Positions 1-8,401 of a stretch of DNA of 54,180 bases are shown piece after piece. The stretch is from assembly GCA_003169735.1 (NCBI GenBank), contig PNAP01000081.1:1-54180 (forward strand), written 5' to 3'. Origin of the DNA: Chloroflexota bacterium. Its GTDB lineage: Bacteria; Chloroflexota; Limnocylindria; Limnocylindrales; CSP1-4. How positions within the stretch are numbered: the stretch's first letter is position 1; each line of letters starts with the position of its first letter. A program made the translations under genes and the position numbers. The notes beneath the pieces were generated by a model, which was given only the letters and a program-made list of their open reading frames with translations, made no database searches and was not told the origin of the DNA.

Positions 1-1
1 C

Positions 2-736
2 ATCGAGACGCTGGGCGGCGTCATGACGCGGCTCATCGATCGCAACACGACCATCCCGACCAGCAAGAGCCAGGTCTTCTCGACCGCCAGCGACAGCCAG
101 CCGCAGGTCGAGATCCACGTCCTCCAGGGCGAGCGGGAGATGTCCGCCGACAACAAGACGCTCGGCCGCTTCATCCTCGACGGCATCCCTGCCGCGCCGC
201 GCGGCGTGCCGCAGATCGAGGTCACCTTCGACATCGACGCCAACGGCATCCTCGACGTCCGCGCCAAGGACCGCGCGACGTCGCGCGAGCAGACCGTGCG
301 TATCACGGCCTCCTCGATGCTTTCCAAGAACGACGTGGACCAGATGGTCCGCGACGCCGCGGAGCACGCCGATGAGGATCGCAAGCGCCGCGATGCCGTT
401 GAGACACGCAACCAGGCCGATGCTCTCGCGTTCCAGGCCGATCGCACGCTGCGTGACCTCGGCGACAAGGTCTCGTCCGACGACAAGACCGAGACCGAGT
501 CCAAGATCGAGGCCGTTCGTGCCGCGCTCAAGGGCGACGACACGGACGCGGTCGCGAAGGCGGCCACCGAGTTGGCAGCCGTCCTCCAGAAGGTCGGCAC
601 CGCGGCGTATCAGGCCGGCGGCACGGCCGAGCCGGGTGCCGAGAACGGCACGGCCGAAGGCCCCGCCGCAGCCGGGGAGGGGACTCCCGCGGATCCAGCC
701 GACGAGACCGTCGAGGGCGAGTTCAAAGAGGTCTAG
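2..736 (+). CDS. dnaK: Chaperone DnaK (Hsp70), C-terminal part
   Basis: This is the 3' end of an Hsp70 chaperone gene, open from base 2 and cut by the window edge, so only about 244 of some 600-640 residues are present. The visible part starts at the end of the ATPase domain and linker ([12 protein letters not shown]). It continues through the beta-sandwich substrate-binding domain ([34 protein letters not shown]) and the helical lid. It ends in a Gly/Ala/Glu-rich tail closing with GEFKEV, comparable to the usual acidic EEV-type end. DnaK binds exposed hydrophobic peptides in the cytoplasm with DnaJ and GrpE. No grpE or dnaJ follows directly; dnaJ lies about 10 kb downstream. A hairpin terminator follows the stop codon. 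Confidence 0.97.
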   Translation: METLGGVMTRLIDRNTTIPTSKSQVFSTASDSQPQVEIHVLQGEREMSADNKTLGRFILDGIPAAPRGVPQIEVTFDIDANGILDVRAKDRATSREQTVRITASSMLSKNDVDQMVRDAAEHADEDRKRRDAVETRNQADALAFQADRTLRDLGDKVSSDDKTETESKIEAVRAALKGDDTDAVAKAATELAAVLQKVGTAAYQAGGTAEPGAENGTAEGPAAAGEGTPADPADETVEGEFKEV

Positions 737-779
737 ATCCAGCACCTGCCGGGGATCGGCGGGAACGAGACTCAAGTGG

Positions 780-808
780 AACGGGTCACCCAGTCGGGTG
801 GCCCGTTT
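780..808 (+). terminator. Hairpin terminator after dnaK
   Basis: A 12-bp stem (780-791 with 796-807, one T-G wobble) closes a 4-nt AGTC loop. It runs into a short T stretch (806-808) about 45 bp after the dnaK stop codon. The stem is strong but the T tract is short, as is common in high-GC genomes. Confidence 0.75.
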
Positions 809-812
809 CGGC

Positions 813-1223
813 GTCCTTGCCCGCGGCTATCGTGGATGCCATGGTCGATCCGAGCGGTCCGACGGTCCCGATACGCGGTTGATCGCCTCCCTCGGACCGA
901 TGGCACGCGCGCATGCCGAGCGATCCCAGCCTGGTAGTTGCTGGCGGATCCGCGTCGGGAGTAAGCCGTCACTCATGCCTGGGCGGAGTGCAAAGCTGAG
1001 GATCGCTGGCCCACCGTCCTGATTCCAGGGTCTCGGTGCTGGCCTCAAACGCGCGCGACGCTCGATTCGACAGCCGCCACGCTCGGCCGACCGGCGACCG
1101 CCGCTTATCACTCTGTCCGGGTTCAGGTGACAGGTGTTCGGCCCGGAACCAGCCACTCGACGGAGATGGCACGGTTGCGCGTTCGGGCTCGAGCGGAACC
1201 GGCGGCCGCTGCGATGGCGACGC
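813..1223. other. Gene-free stretch between dnaK terminator and sulfate operon promoter
   Basis: No convincing coding region, tRNA or known riboswitch core is seen here. Short open frames exist on both strands but have no recognisable protein character. One wide inverted repeat is visible (GGTCCGA at 856-862 and TCGGACC at 892-898, 29 nt apart), of unknown meaning. Confidence 0.5.
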
Positions 1224-1253
1224 TTGACGAAGCGAGTCCATCGGGCCTATCAT
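1224..1253 (+). promoter_or_regulatory. Sigma-70-type promoter of the sulfate transport operon
   Basis: TTGACG (1224-1229) and TATCAT (1248-1253) are separated by 18 bp, and each matches the consensus at five of six positions. The predicted transcription start near 1260 lies about 43 nt before the GTG start of the binding-protein gene. Confidence 0.7.
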
Positions 1254-1260
1254 GTCCACC

Positions 1261-1273
1261 AGTCCACAGGACT
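1261..1273. promoter_or_regulatory. Palindrome at the transcription start, candidate operator
   Basis: AGTCC-ACA-GGACT is a perfect 5-bp inverted repeat with a 3-bp centre. It sits directly on the predicted transcription start of the sulfate operon, where a bound repressor would block initiation. The nearby Rrf2/CymR-type regulator (5203-5688) is the obvious candidate ligand, by inference. Confidence 0.45.
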
Positions 1274-1302
1274 TTATGGATTCGCTAATCTTGGAGGTCC
1301 GA

Positions 1303-2436
1303 GTGACATCGACCAACGCCGACCGAACACGCCCGGAGAACGGGCACTCGTCCTTGATGGTGCGCGGCGCCGCGCTCCTGACCGTCGCGTTCCTGATCGC
1401 AGCGTGCAACGGCACCGCTGCCACTCCCACGCCGCCAGCGGCGACGGCTACCCCGGCTACGACACCCGGCGCGTCGGGCAGTCCGGCCGCGTCGGCGTCA
1501 CCGACCTTCGCGACCACGCCGGGCGATGTCACGCTCGTCGCCTACTCCACGCCCAAGGCCGCCTACGACGCCATCATTCCGCTCTTCCAGGGGACACCGG
1601 CCGGCGCGGGCGTCAACTTCGAGGAGTCCTACGGCGCATCGGGCGACCAGAGCCGCGCCGTCGCCGCCGGCCTGCCCGCCGACGTTGTCGCCTTCTCGCT
1701 CAGCCCGGACATCGACCGGCTGGTCACCGCCGGCCTCGTCGCGAGCGACTGGAACAGCGGCACGTACAAGGGCATGGTCACCGACAGCGTCGTCGTCTTC
1801 GTCGTCCGCAAGGGCAATCCCAAGAACATCAAGACCTGGGATGACCTGACCCAGGATGGACTCGGCGTCATCGAGGCCAACCCGTTCACCTCCGGCGGCG
1901 CGCGCTGGAACGTGATGGCCGCCTGGGGTGCCGAGATCAAGAGCGGCAAGACCGAAGCCGAAGCGACCCAGTACCTGTCCGACCTCTTCGCCAACGTCCT
2001 CGTCCAGGACGACAGCGCTCGAGCGTCGATGCAGACGTTCATCTCCGGCCAGGGCGACGTGATGCTCGCCTATGAGAACGAGGCCATCGCCGCTCAACAG
2101 GGTGGCCAGGACATCGACTACGTCATCCCCGACCAGACCATCCTCATCGAGAACCCGGTCGCCGTCGCGACGGGTGGCGACGCCACGGCCAAGGCCGCCG
2201 ACTTCGTCTCGTACCTGACCACCAACGATGCGCAGGAGGCCTACGCCTCGAAGGGTTACCGACCGGTCGTGCCGAGTGTCATGACCGAGCACGCCGCCCA
2301 GTTCCCGAACCCTTCGGGGCTGTTCACCATCGATGATCCGGCGCTCGGTGGCTGGTCCGCCGTGAACACCAAGTTCTTCGACAAGACCAACGGCGTCGTG
2401 GCCAAGATCGAGCTCGGACTGGGGATCCAACCCTGA
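1303..2436 (+). CDS. Sulfate ABC transporter substrate-binding lipoprotein
   Basis: Periplasmic-side binding protein of a sulfate/thiosulfate importer, 377 aa. The GTG at 1303 is chosen because GGAGGT (1293-1298) sits 4 nt before it; an in-frame ATG at 1252 has no ribosome site and overlaps the promoter. A short hydrophobic segment ends in the lipobox LIAAC (Cys35), followed by a Thr/Pro/Ala/Ser linker. The mature part carries Sbp/CysP-family signatures: a VTLVAYSTPKAAYDAI-like start, the GASGDQSRAVAAGLPADVV sulfate-loop region, VVFVVRKGNPKNI and NPFTSGGARWN. It is the first gene of the operon with cysT, cysW and cysA. Confidence 0.93.
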   Translation: MTSTNADRTRPENGHSSLMVRGAALLTVAFLIAACNGTAATPTPPAATATPATTPGASGSPAASASPTFATTPGDVTLVAYSTPKAAYDAIIPLFQGTPAGAGVNFEESYGASGDQSRAVAAGLPADVVAFSLSPDIDRLVTAGLVASDWNSGTYKGMVTDSVVVFVVRKGNPKNIKTWDDLTQDGLGVIEANPFTSGGARWNVMAAWGAEIKSGKTEAEATQYLSDLFANVLVQDDSARASMQTFISGQGDVMLAYENEAIAAQQGGQDIDYVIPDQTILIENPVAVATGGDATAKAADFVSYLTTNDAQEAYASKGYRPVVPSVMTEHAAQFPNPSGLFTIDDPALGGWSAVNTKFFDKTNGVVAKIELGLGIQP

Positions 2437-3278
2437 GCGACAACGCTGTTTCGCGACCTCGGAGCCGGTCCCCCAGGACCGGCTCTCGGTCGTTCGGCAG
2501 CGGTCTCGTCGGGCCGGGATTCGCGGTCAGCTACATCGGGCTGATCGTGCTCATCCCGCTGGCTGCGGTGGCGTGGCGCTCGGTCGAGGATGGCCCCGCG
2601 GCGTTCTTGGCGGCCATCACCTATCCGGAGTCGCTCTCCGCGATGGAGCTGACCTTCGCGCTCGCCATCGGCGTGGTCGCCATCAACGCGCTGATGGGAT
2701 CGCTCATCGCCTGGGTCCTGGTGCGTGACGATTTCCCGGGCAAGAGCGTCATCAACGCGCTCATCGACCTGCCGTTCGCGCTGCCGACCATCGTCGCCGG
2801 GTTGACGCTTCTGACGCTGTATGGGCCGCGCAGCCCGTTCGGGCTGAACCTCGCCTACTCGCAGGCAGGCATCCTGGTGGCGCTGCTGTTCGTGACGCTG
2901 CCGTTCGTCGTCCGTTCCGTCCAGCCGGTGCTGCTGGAACTCGACCGCGACATGGAAGAGGCGGCCGCTTCGCTCGGCGCCGGTCCGGCCACCATCGTCC
3001 GCCGCATCGTGCTGCCGAACCTGCTGCCGGCCATCCTGACCGGGAGTGCCCTCGGCTTCGCCCGCGCCATCGGCGAGTTCGGATCGGTCGTCCTCATCTC
3101 GGGCAACATCCCGTTCAAGAGCGAGGTCGCCTCGGTCAACATCTACACGCAGCTCGAGAACGACGATCCGGGAAGCGCAGCGGCCATCTCGGTGGTGCTG
3201 TTGGTCGTGTCGCTGGTGGTGCTCGCATCGCTGGACTGGCTGCAGCGACGCCAGAGCCGGGGCGAGGCGTCCGCGTGA
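2433..3278 (+). CDS. cysT: Sulfate ABC transporter permease CysT
   Basis: Inner-membrane permease of the sulfate importer, about 281 aa if started at CTG 2433. Homology to CysT clearly begins upstream of the first canonical start (GTG 2547): the stretch [20 protein letters not shown] is the usual first membrane helix. No ATG, GTG or TTG occurs in any frame between 2437 and 2546. The only in-frame candidate is a CTG overlapping the previous stop as CTGA, with GGGG about 9 nt upstream. The permease fold follows, with the EAA loop ([11 protein letters not shown]...RIVLP) that docks on CysA and several membrane helices. It overlaps cysW by 4 nt (GTGA). The function is secure; the start codon is inferred. 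Confidence 0.9.
   Translation: MSDNAVSRPRSRSPRTGSRSFGSGLVGPGFAVSYIGLIVLIPLAAVAWRSVEDGPAAFLAAITYPESLSAMELTFALAIGVVAINALMGSLIAWVLVRDDFPGKSVINALIDLPFALPTIVAGLTLLTLYGPRSPFGLNLAYSQAGILVALLFVTLPFVVRSVQPVLLELDRDMEEAAASLGAGPATIVRRIVLPNLLPAILTGSALGFARAIGEFGSVVLISGNIPFKSEVASVNIYTQLENDDPGSAAAISVVLLVVSLVVLASLDWLQRRQSRGEASA
2461..2486 (+). other. Strong hairpin just after the binding-protein gene
   Basis: A perfect 10-bp inverted repeat (2462-2471 with 2476-2485, CCCA loop, plus one G-T pair) lies 25 nt after the binding-protein stop codon. It has no T tract. Such intercistronic hairpins often stabilise the upstream message or attenuate readthrough, giving more binding protein than permease. Here it falls inside the predicted 5' coding part of cysT. 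Confidence 0.55.
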
Positions 3279-4231
3279 CCGCCGCTCCGGTGCCCGTGCC
3301 GGCAACGCGTGGCGGTGCCGCACGAGGTGGCGCGCCGCGGGGCGTCAGCCATGCCGTTGCAGCGTCTGGCCGCAGCGCGCACGTCGCCAAGTACGGCGTC
3401 CGCTTCGTCGCCCTCGGCTACCTCGCGCTGTTGCTCGCGCTGCCCGTCGCGCTCGTCTTCTACAACACCTTCGCCAAGGGCCTCGGGCCGGTCATCACCG
3501 CCCTCCAGCAGTCCGACTTCCAGCACGCCTTCTGGCTGACGCTGACCATCACGCTCGTCGCTGTCCCACTCAACACCATCTTCGGCGTCGTCGCGGCACT
3601 CGCCCTGGTCCGCCGCAAGTTCCGCGGCCGCGGCCTCCTCAACGCGCTCATCGACCTGCCGTTCGCGCTGTCGCCGGTGGTCATCGGCCTGTCGCTCATC
3701 CTGGTCTACGGCAAGAACGGCTGGCTCGGCGGCATCCTCCAGGCGAACGGCATCCAGGTCATCTTTGCCCTGCCGAGCATGATCCTGGCCACGATCTTCG
3801 TGTCGCTGCCGTTCGTCGTCCGCGAGGTCATCCCGGTGCTGCGCGAGATCGGCACCGACCAGGAAGAGGCGGCGTACACGCTCGGGGCTTCGCCGTGGCG
3901 GACGTTCTGGCGGGTCACGCTGCCGGCCATCCGCTGGGGCGTCATCTACGGCGTCATCCTGACCACGGCGCGCGCGCTCGGCGAGTTCGGCGCGGTGAGC
4001 ATCGTTTCGGGCAAGATCTCGGGCAAGACCGAGACGCTGACCCTGAACGTGGAGGACCGCTACCAGGAGTTCGATCTTGTCGGTGCGTACACTGCCTCGA
4101 TCGTGCTGGCCCTGATGGCCGTAGCTGTCCTACTCGCCATGAACGTATACCAGTCCGGCCGGTTCCGCGGCAACGGTGGGAAGCTCGTCGACGACGCGGC
4201 TCCAGGAGTCGCGGCAGGGGAGGTCCGCTGA
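3275..4231 (+). CDS. cysW: Sulfate ABC transporter permease CysW
   Basis: Second membrane subunit of the sulfate importer, 318 aa, pairing with CysT. It starts at a GTG that overlaps the cysT stop (GTGA). An Ala/Arg/Gly-rich N-terminus of about 40 residues precedes the first helix ([20 protein letters not shown]). The EAA loop reads [21 protein letters not shown] and is followed by the CysW-type stretch [15 protein letters not shown]. The binding-protein-dependent transport domain spans roughly residues 85-290. The stop codon shares one base with the cysA ATG, so the two are probably translationally coupled. Confidence 0.94.
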   Translation: MTAAPVPVPATRGGAARGGAPRGVSHAVAASGRSAHVAKYGVRFVALGYLALLLALPVALVFYNTFAKGLGPVITALQQSDFQHAFWLTLTITLVAVPLNTIFGVVAALALVRRKFRGRGLLNALIDLPFALSPVVIGLSLILVYGKNGWLGGILQANGIQVIFALPSMILATIFVSLPFVVREVIPVLREIGTDQEEAAYTLGASPWRTFWRVTLPAIRWGVIYGVILTTARALGEFGAVSIVSGKISGKTETLTLNVEDRYQEFDLVGAYTASIVLALMAVAVLLAMNVYQSGRFRGNGGKLVDDAAPGVAAGEVR

Positions 4232-5190
4232 TGTCCATCGCGGTCAAGGGCGTCATCAAGCGCTTCGGCACGTTCGTGGCGGTCGACGACGTCTCGCTCG
4301 ACATCGCCGACGGGACGCTCACGGCGCTCCTCGGGCCGAGCGGCAGCGGCAAATCGACGTTGCTTCGCATCATCTCGGGCCTCGAAACGCCGGACGCGGG
4401 CACGGTTTGGCTCGGTGACCAGGACGTCACGCGCGTGCCGCCGCAGCAACGCGGCATCGGCTTCGTCTTCCAGCACTACGCGCCGTTCAAGCACATGACC
4501 GTGCGTGACAACGTTGCCTTCGGGTTGACCATCCGCAAGCGTCCCAAGGACGAGATCCGGCGCAAGGTCGACGAGCTGTTGCATCTCGTCCAGATCGAGC
4601 AGATGGGCGACCGGTTCCCGGCCCAGCTATCCGGAGGACAGCGCCAGCGCATGGCGCTCGCCCGGGCGCTCGCGGTCGAGCCCGAGGTGCTGCTGCTGGA
4701 TGAGCCGTTCGGCGCGCTGGACGCGCGCGTCCGGAAGGAGCTGCGGGCGTGGCTCCGTCGCCTTCACGACGAGACGCACGTCACGACCGTCTTCGTGACC
4801 CACGACCAGGAAGAGGCGATGGACGTCGCCGACCAGATCGTCGTCATGAACAACGGCCGCATCGAGCAGATCGGCGCGCCGCGCGAACTCTATGAGCAGC
4901 CTGCCAACGAGTTCGTGATGAGCTTCATCGGGCCGGTCAACCGACTCGGCACGCACTGGGTGCGGCCACACGACATCGACATCCTGCTGGAGCCGACCGA
5001 CTCGGCCGTCGAGGCGATGATCGAGCGGGTGGTATACCTCGGGTTCGAGGTGCGGGTCGAGCTGGTGCGGCAGGACGGCAGCCGCGTGTCGGTCCAGGTG
5101 CCGCGCGATGAGGCCGAGCGGCTCGAACTCGACGCGGGCCAGATCGTCTATGCGCGGGCGGATCGGGAGCACGTCTTCGCCAAGACGTGA
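4231..5190 (+). CDS. cysA: Sulfate ABC transporter ATPase CysA
   Basis: Cytoplasmic ATPase that drives sulfate import, 319 aa. ATG 4231 is preceded by GGGGAGGT. Visible motifs in order: Walker [11 protein letters not shown]-loop (FVFQHYAPF), signature [15 protein letters not shown], Walker [13 protein letters not shown], and the H-loop in [10 protein letters not shown]. After the nucleotide-binding domain comes a short TOBE-type tail with the CysA-typical [13 protein letters not shown]. It is the last gene of the operon and ends 12 bp from the convergent Rrf2 regulator. Confidence 0.95.
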   Translation: MSIAVKGVIKRFGTFVAVDDVSLDIADGTLTALLGPSGSGKSTLLRIISGLETPDAGTVWLGDQDVTRVPPQQRGIGFVFQHYAPFKHMTVRDNVAFGLTIRKRPKDEIRRKVDELLHLVQIEQMGDRFPAQLSGGQRQRMALARALAVEPEVLLLDEPFGALDARVRKELRAWLRRLHDETHVTTVFVTHDQEEAMDVADQIVVMNNGRIEQIGAPRELYEQPANEFVMSFIGPVNRLGTHWVRPHDIDILLEPTDSAVEAMIERVVYLGFEVRVELVRQDGSRVSVQVPRDEAERLELDAGQIVYARADREHVFAKT

Positions 5191-5202
5191 CCGGGCCGAA
5201 CC

Positions 5203-5688
5203 TCAGGGCTCGCGCGAGCCGCGGATGCGTCCCAGGGACACCCAGGCGTCAGGCCGGCCGGTCAGCTCGGTCACCGCGGTCGGCAGTTCACCGGAAACCA
5301 GGTCCGCCAGCGTGGTCGTCTCGAGGACGTCTCGGAGCGCTGCCCGCACCGCGATCCAGACGTCCGTCAGGCGGATCGCCGGACCCTGGTACGAGACGTT
5401 CTCCGGGCGGTCGCCGCGCACGTTGGCGAGCGGTCCGTCGACGGCTCGGATGACATCGGCGATGCTGATCTCGGCGGCCGGCCGAGCCAGGGTATAACCG
5501 CCATCCTGGCCACGCTGGCTGCGCACGATCCCGGCGTGCTTCAACTCGAGCAGGATCGTTTCCAGGAACTTGATGGGGATGGCTTGACCGTCGGCGATGC
5601 GCTCGGCCTTGAGCGGCCGCTCGTCACCCGAAGCGGCAAGTTCGGCAACAGCCCGCACGGCATAGTCGGTCTTGGCGGAAACGCGCAT
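5203..5688 (-). CDS. Rrf2-family transcriptional regulator, CymR-like (no Fe-S ligands)
   Basis: A 161-aa winged-helix regulator. The N-terminus (MRVSAKTDYAVRAVAELA) and the helix with the GIVRSQRGQDGGYTLARP wing are typical of Rrf2 proteins. There is not one cysteine in the protein, so it cannot carry the [2Fe-2S] cluster of IscR or NsrR. This resembles CymR-type Rrf2 members that control sulfur and cysteine genes. Its position tail-to-tail with cysA, and a palindrome at the sulfate promoter, make it the likely regulator of sulfate uptake, possibly through a cysteine-biosynthesis enzyme as CymR does. A GGGAG site lies just upstream of the ATG. Confidence 0.85.
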   Translation of the reverse strand: MRVSAKTDYAVRAVAELAASGDERPLKAERIADGQAIPIKFLETILLELKHAGIVRSQRGQDGGYTLARPAAEISIADVIRAVDGPLANVRGDRPENVSYQGPAIRLTDVWIAVRAALRDVLETTTLADLVSGELPTAVTELTGRPDAWVSLGRIRGSREP

Positions 5689-5788
5689 GTCTCTCCCATT
5701 GTGGGGTATCGCGACGCCTACCGGAACGAGGGTCCGACTCTCATCCTGCTCCCGGCTCCGCCACCGGCTCCCGGTTCCGCTACCGCGC

Positions 5789-5800
5789 TACCATCGGCGG
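5789..5800 (+). promoter_or_regulatory. -10 box of a probable leaderless promoter
   Basis: TACCAT (5789-5794) ends exactly 6 nt before the ATG at 5801, and no Shine-Dalgarno sequence is present. Transcription would start at or next to the start codon. Confidence 0.5.
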
Positions 5801-6739
5801 ATGCCCAACGAGCCCAGGCCGGCGCTCATCCATGCCCGCGCCCTGACCAAGCGCTTCGGCGAGATGACGGCCGTCGACGCCATCGACTTCGACGTCGCGC
5901 CCGGCGAGGCCTTCGGATTCCTCGGTCCGAACGGCGCCGGCAAGACGTCGACGATGCGCATGATCGGCTGCGTTTCGCCGCGGAGCGGGGGCACGCTCGA
6001 GGTCCTCGGCATGGACCCGGACCACGACGGTCCGGCCATCCGCGCCAGACTCGGCGTGATCCCGCAACAGGACACGCTGGACATGGAGTTGACCGTCCAG
6101 GAGAACCTGTGGATCTACGCTCGCTACTTCGACCTCTCGTACGCCGAGGCGCGCGAACGGTCCAAGGAGCTCCTCGAATTCGTCCAGCTCCAGGACCGCG
6201 CGAAGGACGAGGTCCAGAACCTGTCGGGTGGCATGAAGCGCCGGCTGACCATCGCGCGCGGACTCATCAACGAACCGGACCTGATGCTGCTTGACGAACC
6301 GACCACCGGCCTCGACCCGCAGGCGCGCCACCTGTTGTGGGACCGCCTCTATCGCCTCAAGCAGCGTGGCGTGACGCTGGTGTTGACGACGCACTTCATG
6401 GACGAGGCGGAGCAGCTGTGCGATCGGCTGGTGGTCATGGACAAGGCCACCATCGTGGCCCAGGGTTCGCCGCGCCAGCTGATCGAGCGATACGCGACGC
6501 GCGAGGTGCTCGAGCTGCGCTTCCCGCAGGGCGTGCAGGAGACGCTCAACGGCAAGCTCGATGGTCTGGCCGACCGGATCGAGCATCTGCCCGACCGTTT
6601 GCTTCTCTACACGCCTGACGGGGATGCGGCGGCGGCCGCCGTCCACGATCGCGGCCTTGCGCCGGAGAGCGTCCTCGTCCGGCGCAGCACGCTCGAGGAT
6701 GTCTTCCTCCGGCTCACCGGCCGCACCCTCATCGAATAG
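5801..6739 (+). CDS. ABC-2 exporter ATP-binding protein (NodI/DrrA-like)
   Basis: ATPase subunit of an efflux-type ABC transporter, 312 aa. It shows Walker A FLGPNGAGKTST, Q-loop VIPQQDTLD, signature NLSGGMKRRLTIARGL, Walker B LMLLDEPTTGLDP and the switch histidine in TLVLTTHFMDEAEQLCDRL. The C-terminal 80 residues form the accessory domain usual in DrrA/NodI ATPases. The ATG at 5801 is chosen since homology starts directly after it (ALIHARALTKRFG). Two ABC-2 permeases follow within 10 bp each. NodIJ/DrrAB systems export lipo-oligosaccharides or drugs; the substrate here is unknown. Confidence 0.92.
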   Translation: MPNEPRPALIHARALTKRFGEMTAVDAIDFDVAPGEAFGFLGPNGAGKTSTMRMIGCVSPRSGGTLEVLGMDPDHDGPAIRARLGVIPQQDTLDMELTVQENLWIYARYFDLSYAEARERSKELLEFVQLQDRAKDEVQNLSGGMKRRLTIARGLINEPDLMLLDEPTTGLDPQARHLLWDRLYRLKQRGVTLVLTTHFMDEAEQLCDRLVVMDKATIVAQGSPRQLIERYATREVLELRFPQGVQETLNGKLDGLADRIEHLPDRLLLYTPDGDAAAAAVHDRGLAPESVLVRRSTLEDVFLRLTGRTLIE

Positions 6740-6747
6740 CGACACCA

Positions 6748-7545
6748 ATGGCTGCGACCATGCCCCGAGTCACCCGCTGGCCGGCGGTCCGCGTCTTCGA
6801 GCATCACGTGATGGTGTATCGCCGGACGTGGCGTGGATCGATCGTGACCAGCTTCCTGTCGCCGGTGCTCTTCCTCTCCGCCATGGGGCTCGGCCTCGGG
6901 ACGCTCGTCGATGCCAACAATCCGGGCGGCATCGCGGGCGTGACCTACCTCGTCTTCCTGGCGCCCGGCCTGCTCGCCTCCAGCGCGATGCAGACGGCGG
7001 CGTTCGAATCGACCTATCCGATCATGTCGGGCATGGTCTGGATGAAGACCTACGAGGCGATGGTCACGTCGCCTATCGCGCCGCGAAGCGTCGTCTTCGG
7101 ACAGTTGGCGTGGGTGGCGACGCGGCTGACCATCGTCGCCAGCGTCTTCCTCGGTGTCATGTTCGCGTTCGGCGCGGCTACCTTCCCGTCCGCACTGATC
7201 GCCGTGCCGTTCGCCGTCCTGACCGGGCTGGCATTCGCGGCGCCGATCCAGGCGTTCAGCGCGACGCAGAAGAACGACACCAACTTCAACGCCATCTTCC
7301 GGTTCGGCATCACGCCGCTGTTCATCTTCAGCGGCACCTTCTTCCCGGTCACCCAGTTGCCCATCTACCTCCAGCCCATCGCGTGGCTGACGCCGCTCTA
7401 TCACGGCGTGGCGCTTTCCCGTGGTGCGGCCCTCGGGACGCTCGACCTTCCGACGGCGCTCATCCACATCGGCGTATTGATCGCCTTCATCGCGATCGGC
7501 ATCGCGGCGTCGCTGGTCACATTCCGGCGGCGGCTGGTCAGCTAG
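6748..7545 (+). CDS. ABC-2 type exporter permease, first subunit
   Basis: A 265-aa membrane protein of the ABC-2 (NodJ/DrrB) family with about six hydrophobic helices. The N-terminal half has the typical STYPIMSGMVWMKTYEAMV segment before a cytoplasmic stretch. The C-terminal half has the family mark FRFGITPLFIFSGTFFPVTQLP followed by WLTPLYHGVALSRG. It lies 8 bp after the ATPase and 2 bp before a second, homologous permease, so the exporter is probably a heterodimer with a homodimeric ATPase. Confidence 0.9.
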   Translation: MAATMPRVTRWPAVRVFEHHVMVYRRTWRGSIVTSFLSPVLFLSAMGLGLGTLVDANNPGGIAGVTYLVFLAPGLLASSAMQTAAFESTYPIMSGMVWMKTYEAMVTSPIAPRSVVFGQLAWVATRLTIVASVFLGVMFAFGAATFPSALIAVPFAVLTGLAFAAPIQAFSATQKNDTNFNAIFRFGITPLFIFSGTFFPVTQLPIYLQPIAWLTPLYHGVALSRGAALGTLDLPTALIHIGVLIAFIAIGIAASLVTFRRRLVS

Positions 7546-7547
7546 CG

Positions 7548-8336
7548 ATGTCGATGCTGCTGCGGCTCTTCCCGATCATCCCCTTCGGCAGCCGGCGTGC
7601 CGGACGCCTCGTCGAGCGCAACGTGTGGGTCTACCGCCACGGCTGGCTGATCATCTTCTCCGGCTTCTTCGAGCCGCTCTTCTACCTGCTGGGGATCGGG
7701 TTCGGACTGGGCAAGCTGGTCGGCAGCGTCAACGGGCTGACCTATGCCCAGTTCGTGGCGCCGGCGCTGCTGGCGACGGCGGCGATGAACGGGGCGATCT
7801 ACGACAGCACGTTCAACATGTTCTTCAAGCTCAAGTTCGCCAAGACCTATGACGCGGTCCTTTCGACGCCGTTGGGCGTAGGCGACATCGCCGTAGGCGA
7901 GGTGGCGTGGGCGCTCATCCGCGGCACGCTCTACTCGCTCGGCTTCATGGTCGTCATCTTCATGCTCGGCCTGGCCCTGTCACCGTGGGCGCTGCTCGCG
8001 GTCCCGGCGGCGATGCTCATCGGGTTCGCGGCCGCCGCCATCGGCACGTCGTGCACCACGTTCATCCGCAAGTGGCAGGACTTCGACATGGTGTTCGTGG
8101 TGACGCTGCCGCTCTTCCTCTTCTCGGCGACGTTCTTTCCCATCACCGCGTACCCGGATGCGATCCGGATCCTGGTCGAATTCACGCCCTTGTACCGCGG
8201 CGTCCACCTGATCCGCGGCCTGACGACCGGCCAGATCGAGCCGATGCTGCTGGTCGACTGCCTGTACCTGATCGTGCTCGGGCTGATCGGCCTCGCCATC
8301 GTCAGCCGACGGCTGAAGTTCCTGCTGCTCAAATAG
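7548..8336 (+). CDS. ABC-2 type exporter permease, second subunit (NodJ-like)
   Basis: A 262-aa permease, paralogous to its neighbour. It starts at ATG 7548, two bases after the previous stop; another in-frame ATG lies at 7554. FSGFFEPLFYLLGIGFGLGKL near the N-terminus and TLPLFLFSATFFPITAYP plus EFTPLYRGVHLIRGL in the second half are characteristic of NodJ-type ABC-2 proteins. Six membrane helices are expected. It ends the exporter operon in front of a hairpin. Confidence 0.9.
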   Translation: MSMLLRLFPIIPFGSRRAGRLVERNVWVYRHGWLIIFSGFFEPLFYLLGIGFGLGKLVGSVNGLTYAQFVAPALLATAAMNGAIYDSTFNMFFKLKFAKTYDAVLSTPLGVGDIAVGEVAWALIRGTLYSLGFMVVIFMLGLALSPWALLAVPAAMLIGFAAAAIGTSCTTFIRKWQDFDMVFVVTLPLFLFSATFFPITAYPDAIRILVEFTPLYRGVHLIRGLTTGQIEPMLLVDCLYLIVLGLIGLAIVSRRLKFLLLK

Positions 8337-8338
8337 GA

Positions 8339-8366
8339 GCGCCGCCCGGCTGGGGCCGGACGGCGC
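8339..8366. terminator. Hairpin between convergent exporter and glycosylase genes
   Basis: A 12-bp stem with one C-A mismatch (8339-8350 with 8355-8366) and a TGGG loop lies directly after the permease stop codon. There is no T tract, so it may act as a weak bidirectional terminator or protect 3' ends. Confidence 0.5.
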
Positions 8367-8401
8367 CGTGGGTGATGCGTCCCTACGCAGTCCACGGCAG
8401 C

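Noticed and set aside
1060-1240. A SAM-type riboswitch upstream of the sulfate operon
   Set aside because: The conserved cores of SAM-I/SAM-IV aptamers (such as GGCAACC) are not present, and the promoter lies only about 80 bp before the start codon.
3046-4230. An in-frame extension that would fuse about 395 residues to the N-terminus of CysA
   Set aside because: The extension runs out of frame through cysT and cysW and is Arg/Ala/Pro noise; CysA homology and a strong ribosome site place the start at 4231.
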